From Melanocharis versteri (taxonomy: Eukaryota; Chordata; Aves; Passeriformes; Melanocharitidae), in the NCBI GenBank assembly GCA_013397845.1, contig VZTG01009303.1:1-64000 (forward strand): 64,000 bases of DNA. The letters run 5' to 3'. Position numbers and translations under genes: made by a program. Within the stretch, counting starts at the first letter, position 1, and the number at the start of each line of letters is the position of its first letter. The notes beneath the pieces were generated by a model, which saw only the letters and a program-made list of their open reading frames with translations, was not told the DNA's origin and made no database searches. Below are positions 12,248 to 29,600 of the stretch, piece by piece.

Positions 12248-13029
12248 GTTTTCTGAGAGATTAATAAATATCTCAGGTTTTGTAAATTGACTGATTATTT
12301 TGGCACAAACATGCTTCAAATGTTTGCCAATAAGCATATTAGTTTATTAATTTTATTATATAATTAAAGAAAACCAATCACTAATAAGAATTTCATCATT
12401 ATTTCATGTAGCTGAAAGTCAAGACATAGACATTCAGTACCCTCCATGAATTAGCAAACTCAAGAAAATCTGTTGGTTAGACTTCTAAAAGTAAAATTAC
12501 ACATGCCTAAGAACTGTATCTTTATGTTTTCACCTATTCAGAATGCCTGTCTGATGATGTGCTGAATATGCCCCTCCTAAGATAGAAGAAAGGAAATGTT
12601 AAGCAGGACAGAGACCAAAATCTGGTTCATTTGTTGTTATCCATTAGGTCAGGTCTTGTTTGGAAGGACAGCTATGAACTTTAGTAGCCTTAGTAAAGTA
12701 GTGGCTTAAACTTCAGATATCACAATGCTTCATTTGATTCATCATATTGACATACAGGATCAAATGAGGTTTGATACCCCAGCCAACTGATAAAATTAGA
12801 CTAGATCGAACTTCCAAGAATATGTTTGCCCTTTCCCATAGTTGTATGAAGTGATACAAAGCGCAGGAATGCAATAATTTGCCTTATAGTGACACAATAC
12901 ATCTGCTGACCTATTCAGCTGCATAAGTAGCAGTTAAATATTTAGGGTTACTTTGGTACATTAGGTGACTCTGGCTTTCTCAGAGATTGCATTTCTGGTA
13001 GAGGCTGGTAGGTGCCATGCTCCAGGCAG

Positions 13030-13230
13030 AGCCTTAGGATCATGCAGATATTTAGGTGTTTCAAGTCCAACAATAGACCCAGCACTGCCAAGCCCACCAC
13101 TTAAGCATGTCCTCAAGTGCCACATCCACATGTCTTTTAAATACCTCCATATAGCACTTCCCTGGGCACCGTGTTCCAATGCCTGACCACCCTTTGGGTG
13201 AAGAAATGTTTCCTAGTATTCCTAGAACAG
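13030..13230 (-). mobile_element. CR1 3'-end fragment, antisense
   Basis: Read on the minus strand, this is CR1 3' sequence. On the plus strand the landmarks are 'aagtccaacaatagaccca', 'ctcaagtgccacatccaca', 'tgttccaatgcctgaccac' and 'gggtgaagaaatgtttcct'. It belongs to the same general CR1 subfamily as the fragment at 53130-53642. The 3' tail is decayed. Confidence 0.85.
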
Positions 13231-13936
13231 AATATGCTCTCAAGAGACCATGCAGTCTGTCCTTCAGGTACACACACTAAAGATCTCTACAGTCATTATC
13301 AGTTTGTTAAAGGCAAAGCTAAACAAGAAACTTTCAGTTCCTCCACCTGATTAATGTCTAGGAAAAGTGGTGCCCAGCCACTACAGGGCTCAGGCAGTTG
13401 TTTAATGGTCGCTTCAGACTCAGAACAGCATTAGCAACAATTCCTTCAGGGAACTGTGTAGGAGCTCACTCTGATGAGCAGCTTCTAAAGATCAGGGAAG
13501 TCAGAGAGAATATTTTAAAAAGCATTGTATGGGTTTTTCTGTTTAAAGGAAAAGTATCTTCTTTTTTTCCTAATTCAATTTATTTCTTTATGCCTCTATC
13601 CTGAAAAATACTAAACCCTCAATGGCTTCACATTTAAATTATTCGTAATCAGGTTTGTCTGTAGAACTATTAAGAAAAACTAACACGATTTTTACCTTTA
13701 CCAGCAAGCAGCTTTTGTTTACTGACAGCCTTTAACATTTAAAGAATATGGGGTTTGCTAATGTATTTTGTATATTTTCCCTACGTCTCTAATTATGTAC
13801 GTCTTCTATTCCAAACACATTGAAATGTGCACATGTGCTTGAGTTGCTGCAGGAATCATTTTAGCCTTTTGTGCTAGTTTTGCAGTCCTTGCAGAGGTCA
13901 CAAACTGCACCAGTTGAAATACTCTCACTTAACTGA

Positions 13937-19676
<5,740 letters not shown>

Positions 19677-19887
19677 CCAAATGCAGATTGCATGGATGAT
19701 ATACCTCCAGACTTGGAAGTATCCATAGGAGGACCACCGACCAACCAGATCACGGGAGCCAGTGACATAACCGTGAACGAGAGCTCGGTGGCCCTGGATC
19801 CCCCAGCCCGGACCGTGGGAGTGCTACAAGTCATCCAAGACGTAGACTCCTTTCCCCAGGCTGGTGAGGGTAACTTCACAACAAGCA
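19677..19887 (+). CDS. RNF150: RNF150 exon 6: C-terminal cytosolic tail
   Basis: The exon is 211 bp, entering in phase 0 and leaving after one base of an Asn codon, with donor AGCA|GTAAGT. It encodes 70 residues: PNADCMDDIPPDLEV..., then GGPPTNQITGASDITVNESS and ...TVGVLQVIQDVDSF..., ending NFTTS. It is a Ser/Thr- and acidic-rich tail without a globular domain, matching the tail of vertebrate RNF150 from memory, including the GGPPTNQITGASD block. The tail probably carries protein-interaction or regulatory sites, but no motif is decisive. Third-codon positions are GC-rich compared with the AT-rich introns around it. Confidence 0.97.
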
Positions 19888-19926
19888 GTAAGTTCCAATT
19901 TCTGACAGGATTTTCACTGAAATAAA
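19888..19926 (+). promoter_or_regulatory. RNF150: Possible intronic stop plus polyadenylation signal after exon 6
   Basis: If the exon 6 donor is not used, the frame continues for 12 codons (SSKFQFLTGFSLK counting the last exon Ser) to TAA at 19923-19925. That stop is embedded in a canonical AATAAA at 19921-19926. A G/T-rich patch (agtgcgtggcctttgaggg) follows at about 19958. Together these could make a shorter transcript lacking the last exon. A chance AATAAA is common in AT-rich introns, so this is only a candidate. Confidence 0.3.
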
Positions 19927-22900
19927 TGTCTAGAAACCCCAACCACAAAACCATCTCTAGTGCGTGGCCTTTGAGGGCTTTTCACTGGAGCAATGGCCTT
20001 ATTTTAAGCCCAGCAGGAATCTACAGGGTAAGTAAATTTAATTATCATGTGTTCTTCTGTACTGGACTGATGGTCAGAGTTCCTGTACTTGAAAGCCTGA
20101 CTGCAGTGAAACAACACTGATGATTTGTACAAAAACAAAAGGAGAATTTTACATGTTTTCAGTGTCTTTAGTTTTCACTTGTGTAAGGTGTGTAAGCGGT
20201 ACCATTTGAACAAGTAATTCTCAAAATGTCTGCATGTATCTCTGTTCCTAAAAATTATGTTCTCTGTTGAAAATCTGCTTCTGACAGTTTAAAAGAAATG
20301 TTGTCAGCTGTTTTGAGTGAGGACTGTGCTAGGCTAAAATTCTCATTTTTAGGTAAAATAGCAGATCAGTGGAAAATACCTATCTGTTTGATAGCAGTTG
20401 CTGTATTGACAAGACTATTATAGAACATCATCAGATATACTCGAAGGGAGGTAGAAGAATGTGATAAAATATAGGTTTGTGTATAGAGTTTGTATAGGTT
20501 CTGGAAAAAAATAGACATTTTCAGTGATTTCTAGGTACTGCTATGGGCCTGGGCATGAAAAAGAAGACAAGTAATAATATGATATGTAAAAGGTAGGAGA
20601 GACATGATGGAACTAGGCTGAAATGATTTTACATTGCTCTTCTTACTCTGTGGAGAGACTTGATAATCCCATTTTCTCTCATATTGTAGCCAGTGTCATG
20701 GCAGTGAAAATAACTTCTAGAAACACTGGACTTGTGGCCTTAGATACAGGTGACCCAGAAACAGATTTTTACATTCTGCTTTGTGGATTAGGTTCTGGTT
20801 TCAGGTTTGGTCCTTTTATGATCTAAGTTCTGGATCTAGCAAGGGGTGAGCAGAAAGGTTATAATCCCAGCCATCTTCCATGGCCAGCCTGTCAGCTGGA
20901 GGCATTCAGCTTTCTCAAGTCTCCTTGAGTGCTGGCAAGAGCTGTTCAGAACAAATGGGATTTTGTTCCTTCCAGTAATTGTTTTTAAATGCATTTGAGG
21001 CTGATTTAAAAAACAAAGGAAAGATGGTACCACAGTGTAATAAAAACTGGGCTAAATTCGGGTCTCTGCTCTGCCCTTTAGCACTCCAGAAGAAAGTAGC
21101 TTCTCTCACAGATAATGGTCGTTGCCCCACAGTTCTCTGCATGATCCACACTTGAGGCTGACAAGGAGGGCTGTGGGGTGCCCCTTACACACGCAGCTGC
21201 ATGACACATGCTGGGAAAAGCCAGCAGCCTGGTCCAAAGCCCAGCATGAGGGGCAGTCTGTGCTTTTCATCCCAGGGTCTTGTCAGGCTGAGAAGCAGCT
21301 CTACTGGTTTCTCACCAGCAGTAACAATGGTGTTGAGGCTGCCAGGGAGCACAAGAGCTCAGTAATTCTCCAGGCACTCTCTTCCCTCCAGATGTGTTTC
21401 AAGAGTTTGCAGGAGGAACAAACACATTTTTAATTCATTTTCCAAGTTGCCAGCTAAGTAATTGGGTGAAAAGCTTGCTCAGAGCCAGCAGAATACTACA
21501 AGGCTACAAAGATGCTTGATTTTGCCTTGATGCCCTTCATTTTCCACCTTACCCTCCATTTTTTCCCTTACCTTTGATAATATTGGACAATAGACCTGAA
21601 GACTGGACAATCCTCAGGGCTGACAGCAGAGCCCACGGACAAGGAACTTGCACCAAAACCAGACACACAGACAGCAAACCATGGAGCATCAGGAGATCTT
21701 CATCACCTGAAGAGACTGGCCATGCCTAGGGAAGGACTGTGAAAAGGGTTTTTCCTTGGTTATATGAGAGAGAGCAAGAGAAGAGAACAGGGAGAGAAAA
21801 CTAGCAGATGGCCCTAGCTCTGTGAAGGTTGTGAACCTCACACTGTCAGAGGGGTGGGTGGGGAAGCAGACCTTTCCAGTTGTTTTGAGAGGAAAGAAGT
21901 CCTGAAGAAAGCTCAAAGCAGCTTGGGACCTTCCAAACACACATGTATGCCTGCCTATGCTGTGGTTGTCACACAGTCGCTCAGGGAAATCTGGTTTGAT
22001 GCTTAGTTAGCTGCTGTCATTCATTCATCATTGATATGTAGACATGAATCTTCATCTAGATTTCTCATCTAAAGGGCAATGCAATACTTGAATATTTGTC
22101 AGTGGTGGATGTGCAAGTTTCCCTGCTGTCATCACCGCATCCAGGGTGGTGCATTTTGCAGTGTTTCCCAGAAAAGCCACTTAGTCCCTTTTTGCAGCAG
22201 AAGAGATCTTTGGTTGGGAGTTAGGGGCTGAGTTCCAGCAGTTATGGGAATTTGACTCTCTAGTTGCCTCATGTGAATTTGGAGGGTTCAGGCACTCTGA
22301 AAGGTAGAACTTCGCATTGTAGGCAACCCAAACTCTTAAGTCAGTGAAAGGGGAGCATCCAGGACCTTATATATTGTTGTGGTATGAATCCAAATGCTAA
22401 CTAAATCAGAGGGCAACTGTAGGCTAAATAACTGGATCATAGCTGTCAGAGTAGATGGAACTTTATAGGCATTGTGTCTGTTTATTGTATTTCTCAGATC
22501 CAGAATGCTCAGTTACACAACTGCAGAGCTTGCTGAGCATGCCCTTTCTGTGAACTAGCCTGCCTGGGAATTTGTAAGTGATGATGCTGATTGCTCCTAG
22601 GAATCTTTGCTGAAGTTGCTGGGTTCTGGCCTCTTTATATGGCATTAGTGACAGGAGCCTACTCCAAGGCTGAATCTGCACTACAAGTTTTTCCCCCTTG
22701 TTATTGAATCTGTGCAGACTCCAAGACTCCAGTGCAGCCTTGATATGTCCTCCTCCACCCAGCACCAGAAGTCCTTGCATACATCCTTGTTCCTCACAAA
22801 GTTCAGTGGTCCAGGAGGTAAAGGACTTGCCACCTTCTTTCCATCCACTTCTGCAACACTTTTCACTTCATTGTTGTTACATTCTTTTTTGTCTGTTGAT

Positions 22901-25900
22901 CAATCATTCTGGTATTGTTGTCTTGGTTTGGGTTTAATTTCCCTTTCTGTGTTTCCAGTGATTATTCAGAGCCAGAAGACCTCCCACAGTGTGTCCAGAG
23001 GGAGGGTATTCCCAGAATACTGTTCACATTGGGTAAAATTCTGTCTCCATGGTGGCAAAGCTCCTGCCTACTTCAGTGGGGCCAGATTTTAATTTCTCGA
23101 ACTCAGCCAGTGCTTTTCTTCTTAGTTCTGTGTGTATGCTCAGCAGACATCTTGCCTTCTCTCCCTCCCTTTTGCTCACCATGCTCCTGATATCTGTAGG
23201 ACCTTCGGAAATGTAGTGTACTATGAACATCTGGATGGGACTAAGCCCTGGGGTTCCCTGCTAAACCAAGCATCTCCTGTTTAGTAGCACCGAGCACTTT
23301 AAAATGAGCCAGCAGTTTCTCTCAGCTGCCTTTTACCAAGATCCAAGCCTTCATCAAGTCACTTGGGCAGATCCACAGCCCAAAGTCTGTTCAGTGTTTA
23401 GTCTTAGTGACTGTTTGCTCTCTGCAGTGGGATATTGTGTAGGATCCTGGGATAGCATCTTGTAATATATTTCTGTAACTGGTTGCTGAAAAAGTATTGA
23501 TGGAAAGAGTGAAAAACTAGAGTTTGGGGGAAAAAAAGGGGGAGAGTGGAGGGGGGGAAATAATAGAGTGAAATACATAAGAGTTCATTTCAGCTGAGTT
23601 TACTGCTCTGACTTTTTCAGCTCTCCAGAGCATATGAAAGAAGACAACCTAAGGATCTTTTTCCACAATAATGCATCATAGCAATCTGTGGTGCCTAATT
23701 TTTAGTAGCGAGTTATGCAAAATGCTAACATTTTTGGAAATCTCAGTGCAGGTGGAATTTCCTGCTCTACATATGATATGGGTGTGAGCTGGACTTGGCT
23801 AAGATCTGAACTTGAAGGAGCTGTGAGCCACACCAGCTTCAGAGGGTGGATTTAGGATTCGTGGAGGCCATTGCAATATTCTTTGGGTCAGGCTCAGCTG
23901 GGATTGAATGATATGGTTAAAAAAGGTAGTTTTCTGGGAAAATAACACCTAGATATTCTGAAAGTATGGTGACACTGGCAGGTGAAAAGTAGTTATTAGT
24001 TTTTTATTCTTTTATAGCATCCATGGTCATTTATCTCCCTCAAGCACTTACTAATTTCTGCAGTAAATAATGTGCGCTGTCTTTGCCCTCTCTTCATAAA
24101 TACTTCCCGTTTTTCAATTTAGACAAGCTTTTATATTCCATTCAGTGGGATGTCTCATCCCACTGCATAGGGCCTCAGAAATCCCACTAGTACTATCTCT
24201 GTAGTTGGAGGAAGATCCATAAATAATTCTACTGCACACATGGACAGCTCTTTTAGTGTGAAAAACCACAAACTTTCCCCCAAGGTGTCATATCACCTGC
24301 AAAGTCCACAGAGTTTGGCACACTGTACAACAGTGTGGGCAGTCTAGACAATATCAGCAGATCCTTTTCAGCCTCTCATTTTGTCCTTTCCATAAAACCC
24401 TGCCAACGTACAGCTCATCGTGACTGTTAGGACCCTTTCAAATCTCTCTGATAGCTCTTCATTAAATCTATTAATATAACTTTTCAGGTAATTATTTTGA
24501 TCTGTGTATGTCTAAAATGTCTTTGTGAAGAATAGTCGGCCTTTGGAAGTGGATGAAAGTGCATGATAAGAATCTGATCCACTGTTGTCTTGTAACCACT
24601 TGACTGTTCCTCCTTGCTATTAATAGTGGGGGTTTTTAGGTGGAATGTAAAGGGGGAAGAAAAGGTGGAAAAACTCTCTAGATACTAGTTAATACAGCAA
24701 GTTATTAACACTTGCATTAGCAAGTCCTAATACTGTCCCAGAGATAGAATACTGATGGGACCTAGTTAAAGACTGAGCAGATTGGGTCCCATGTGCCTGG
24801 CGTGTGACGCAAGTCCTGGTGGCTTCATTAAAATCTTGTGTGGATGTTGCACTAAATAATTGTCATGGACTGAAACTTCCAATGAGTTGAGTTCCTAGAT
24901 TGTTTTGGGACTAACACTGATGCCAACATAGCACTGGTGGTTTGAAAGAGTCACCAAGTGAAACGTAGCTGGAGCTAAAAATGTGCTCTGGATTATTGCA
25001 TACACCTACAAGACTCCTGCCAGAGTCTGAATGGACAGGGAAGTTTTTCTGTTATAAAACTGCTCCTCCTTTCCATATGTTAAGAAGTGAAATACAAAGT
25101 GTTTCTGCACAGCAAATTGCAAAAAAAGGGATGTACAAAACTGCTGTGAATCAAGGACCAAATTTAAATTCTAATTTATTTGTTTGCTTTCTGTTTCACA
25201 TCTTCTGTGTCCATTGACACTGTGTACAGAGCAGGGATGAAGACATCAGATCACAAATGTCCCTTGTCCCCACTGAGCTGTGATATGGCTCAGTCAGAGG
25301 GCATGGTAAGCACTCACAGAAGTCTGGAATAACCTAGGGTCCCAAAATGGCTGCAGATGCCATGAAGGTTGCTTAATATTTGAGTCTAGGAAGAGATATA
25401 GAAGAAAGCGTTCGCCTTCAGTAGTGGAAGCTCCATTTATAAGTCTGCCTGTACATCTGAAGTCTGTGACAGTCCCTAGCTTGCCTCTGTCTGTCCCAAA
25501 TTACATTCCTGCCTCCATGTTGCTTCTATGTTGTGTAGCTGCCTTGGAAGCCCAGTCCAGAAGCCAGCCAGTTTCTTCCTGGTGGTTTTGTTTCATTTGG
25601 ATCAGTTCCCTGATCCAGAAGTTGTTGTGCCAGTACAATAGGAGGAAAGAAATGTGGAGCACAAGAGAAGAGGGGGACATAGAAGCCAGCTTTCACAACA
25701 CTATTCCCAAAAGCAAGCACACTATCTCCATCACAAATGGACCCTACACAGCTGTCTGTTTTGCTCAGAAATCAGAATAAACAACTAGGCAAAGGAAGGA
25801 CGAAGTTTCAAATCTTAGTTGAATGCTTATATCTGAGTATATAAGCATTTTCTTAATGTTCAGTGAATGCAAGAGACATAAGGGATTTATTGCCTATGAC

Positions 25901-25944
25901 AATGAAACTAAAGAAGGAAAAGTGCTTCTGTAAAGACTGTAGAT

Positions 25945-26620
25945 ACTTCATTTGCTTGGGAAGGTTTTGGCAGCCGGGTGGCTACATGGGTGGCTTCTGT
26001 GAGAAGCTGCTAGAGGCTTCCTATTTTTCCAATGGAGCCAGTGCCAGCTAGCTCCAGGATGCTGGAGCAGCCTATTCTTTCAGGACTGCACCCCGTGGAA
26101 GGGACCCATGCTGGAGCAGTTAGTGAAGAACTGTGCCTGTGGAAAGGACTTACATTAGAGAAGTTTGGAGGCCTGTCTCCTATGGGAGTGGCCCCATGTT
26201 GGAGCAGGGGAAGAGTATGAGGAGTCCTCCTCCTGACAAGGAAGGAGTGGCAGAGAAAATGTGCTGAACTGACCACAACCCCCACTCCCCTATACTGCTA
26301 GGGGGAGAAAAGGAAGAGAATTTGGGGGTGAAGTCTAGCCCAGGAAGAAGGGAAGGGTGGAGGGAAGGTGATTTTAAGATTTATTTCTCCGTACCCTACT
26401 CTGATTTGATTGGTAATAAATTAAATTAATTGTTTTTCCCCCAAAAATAATTAAGTCCCTTATGTGCCTGATGATAATTGGTGAGTGATCTGGCCCTGTC
26501 CTTAGCTCGACCCACTTGCCTTTTGTTGTATTTTCTCTGCCCTGCCCGGGTGAGGAGGAGAGGGATAGAGTGACTTTGGTGGGCTCCTGGTGTGCAATCA
26601 GGGTCCAGCCAGCACACTGT
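25945..26620 (+). mobile_element. Avian endogenous-retrovirus LTR relic, internally deleted
   Basis: The sequence resembles a widespread bird LTR family. It starts near 'ttgggaaggttttgg', continues 'ggcttctgtgagaagctgc', then has repeated 'ctggagcag' units, 'aactgaccacaacccccac' and 'ttggtaataaattaaatta' (containing AATAAA near 26414). It ends near 'gggtccagccagcacactg'. I recognise the family from memory and cannot name the Repbase entry with certainty. Compared with my memory of full copies, a large central part is missing after 26045. No retroviral coding region flanks it, so it is probably a decayed solo LTR. Confidence 0.75.
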
Positions 26621-29600
26621 GTTGGGACAGAAGTGTGTCCTTAGATGTGTCATTCCCAGTTGCTCTGAATGTGTATTGCATGTGTGCAGGGAAAAAGGGG
26701 ACCTGAGGACTGGTGCCAGTGATAACATAGCTTGTATCTTTCTCTATATTCCACTGTCTTTAGCAAGTAGCTGGATAAAACACTGAACAAAAAAGCTTTT
26801 AAAGCAAAATTGACAATGTGGAGTAAAATACAAATCTGAACTGCAGAGAGACCAGATGACGTCATACTACCTGATCTCTTTGATTAACACTTGACAACAA
26901 AAGCCTTGCCTTGCAAGAGATGTTCAACATCTTGCATACAATTGACTTGATTGTTTAGGACTTGTGTTCACATTTGTATTGTCCGTGGAGTTTTTATTCT
27001 CATCAGTTCTTACACAAAAGTCTCCACTGAAATCATCAGGAAGTGCTGTTTAAGATACAATGTGCTACTCTGATTCTGAATCTTTTTCTTACCAATTGAG
27101 GATCAAAACTAAATGGGAGACACAAGGATCCAGCTTGGATCAGCACCTGAAAATAAGAAGTGAAGAGTATGGCAGAGCAGTGGTTCTGTAGTAAGGCAGG
27201 CAGAGGAAGGGGAGGATTCCAGGGTCAGTGCCTCTGGTTGCTGCTGTCATTTCAGATAGTTAAGGCAAAAGTAGTGCTCACTTGTACTGTGCAGACCCCA
27301 GAGACCCCTACCAGGGTCAGGCTCTGCTGAATCAGTCAGTACATACACAGATATGGACCCACTTCCAGAAACCTCACAGGTAAGAGCAGATCACAGCAAG
27401 CAAACAGATCTCATAAATTTAGTGGGAAAAGAAAGACAATGAAAAGGCAGCTGTGCCTCTTGTAGAGTAAAAACAAGAGGCTGAGCTACAGGAGGCACTC
27501 AGAAAGTAGTGGCATTTCTGCAGCAGTCACTCTTGATTCTGCATGCAAGTATTTTTTTTTGGCTGCATTGCTTCATGAGGGTGCCTTTGCCTTAGTGCTC
27601 CATAGTGAAGGTAACTCAAATGAAAGAAGTCAGGCAAGAGCTTTCCTGACAAAATGTTTCCAGTCATTGGTACATAATGTTTTTCTCCTTATTCATCCAG
27701 GCTGTGAGCCTGTGAACGTGCGAGAGAATCGTTTGCACAAGGAAGCTGACTGATTTCTCACAAGAATTTAAAGGATCTTGCGCGTGCTTACACCTGTTGT
27801 TCTCGTAACCAGCAGTTCTCATTTCTCAAAAAACATGAGAGAGTTGCATCTAGAAGAGATTAAGTGAAAAGGAGGGGGGAGTGTGCATGTAACTATGTGG
27901 TGGTTTTTTGTATGGTAGAAAAACAGTCTTGTGGGAGATGTTAGGCCTGCAAGAAGCATTCAGAACTGCTCCGCTTTAAATTTTCTCCAGGCTCCCGTAG
28001 GGGAAACAGCTCAAACTATCACATACAGTCTCTAAAACTCATTGATTTCAGCCTCAAAAAAAGATCAGTGGTATTTGCTCATAAAATACTAGTGAAGTCC
28101 TGCTCATTTTTTCATCACTTTCCTCCAACCCCTGCAGAAATTAGGGTGCTTCAGGGATCCTCCAGGGTTGCCACAGTAACCAGGTCACTTCACCTAGAAG
28201 TGAGAGTTCTCACTAAATTCTTAGTACCTGGACCTTCTGTTGTTCTGCAATTTTAAGTGAAGATAGTGCCTGAAACTGATGCTTTGAAACTGATAGGTTA
28301 GATGGAGAAACTGGCTTATAAGTGTTTAGAGAAAATGGGAATGATTGGAAGAGAAGGAGGTAACAGGTCAAGCCCAATATCCAACAGGAAATATCCAACT
28401 TCTGGCACGCATGTTAGAGGATTTTCTCCTGCCTGAGAGCCTGGGAATGGGAGAGGTGCGTGAGCCCTCTCATTTAGGGATGCTGAAAATAGGACCCACA
28501 CGGGTATATTCTTGCCCAGCTAGATGCCACCTTTGCCACTCCAGTGGCAAGGCTGATATCCTGGAGAATATACTCAGGCTGTACTCAACACAGTGCACAC
28601 TAGCATCAGAGTTGCATTAATGAATATCCACCCAAATTGGTCTTTTATTGTGACTGTCTTTTGCAAGTGCCAATACATTTGACTGTTCTTTTCATTGTAA
28701 CTCATGTTAACATATCTGAGGCACTCAGGGAATAGGCAAGAACATACACTCTGTTGTGTGGCAATAATTAAGCCATTTATTAATATGCACAATGTGCAAA
28801 ACCACTTACCTGGAGATCTCGGTGAATATTTGCTCTATTTTCCACTCTCTAGGTAGCAAAGTGCTATAAGAAAATGAAAGAAAGTACTCCTACAGGAAAA
28901 GTGCACAGAAAATGTATAGAATAAGAGTGCCACTGGCCAAGTCAGAATATGAAAAGCACTTAGCTGAAATAGCTTTATTAAATTTGTTAAATTGTAGCAT
29001 CTCAGTGGGGGGGCGGGAATCACACAAAGGGGGTTCAAAATCTGCCCGTTCCACGCACAGGTAATTAAATAATACAATGTTTTCAGCTGCTAAGGTTTCT
29101 TTGGGAGACAGCCACCAAATGTGGTGTGTCACATATGCATGAGAAACCTGACTTCATATTTTGCCCCCGAGTGCACAGGATATTGAATTCAACTGAGGTG
29201 CTGCTGAATTTCATTACTTCCCTGTAATTGCATTTTGAAAAGGTAGTGGCACCAGCAAATTGTCTTTCTGCGCATGAATAGCTGTCAGTCTGTTAGACCA
29301 AACTAGTCTTAAAGAAGGAAATTTAAGAAAAACTACCCTCTGCCGACCTGCTTAGGGAGATGGAACATGCTTCCAGCTCTGGAGACACCTGCAGCCTAAA
29401 AGTGCACTTCCCAGGAAACAGTTTTGGAGAAAAGCTTTGGTAGAAAGGTTGTGTTTTTAGTTGCTCACCCTCAAAAGTGTGTTGTTAAACTACTATAATG
29501 GCTGCATATTCCACAGGGCAGAAACAATTACATTAGTTTGCAGTAATTAATTCCTTCTGTCTCTTTTTTTCCCCTAAATTAATCCTTCAGTTTTTACTTG

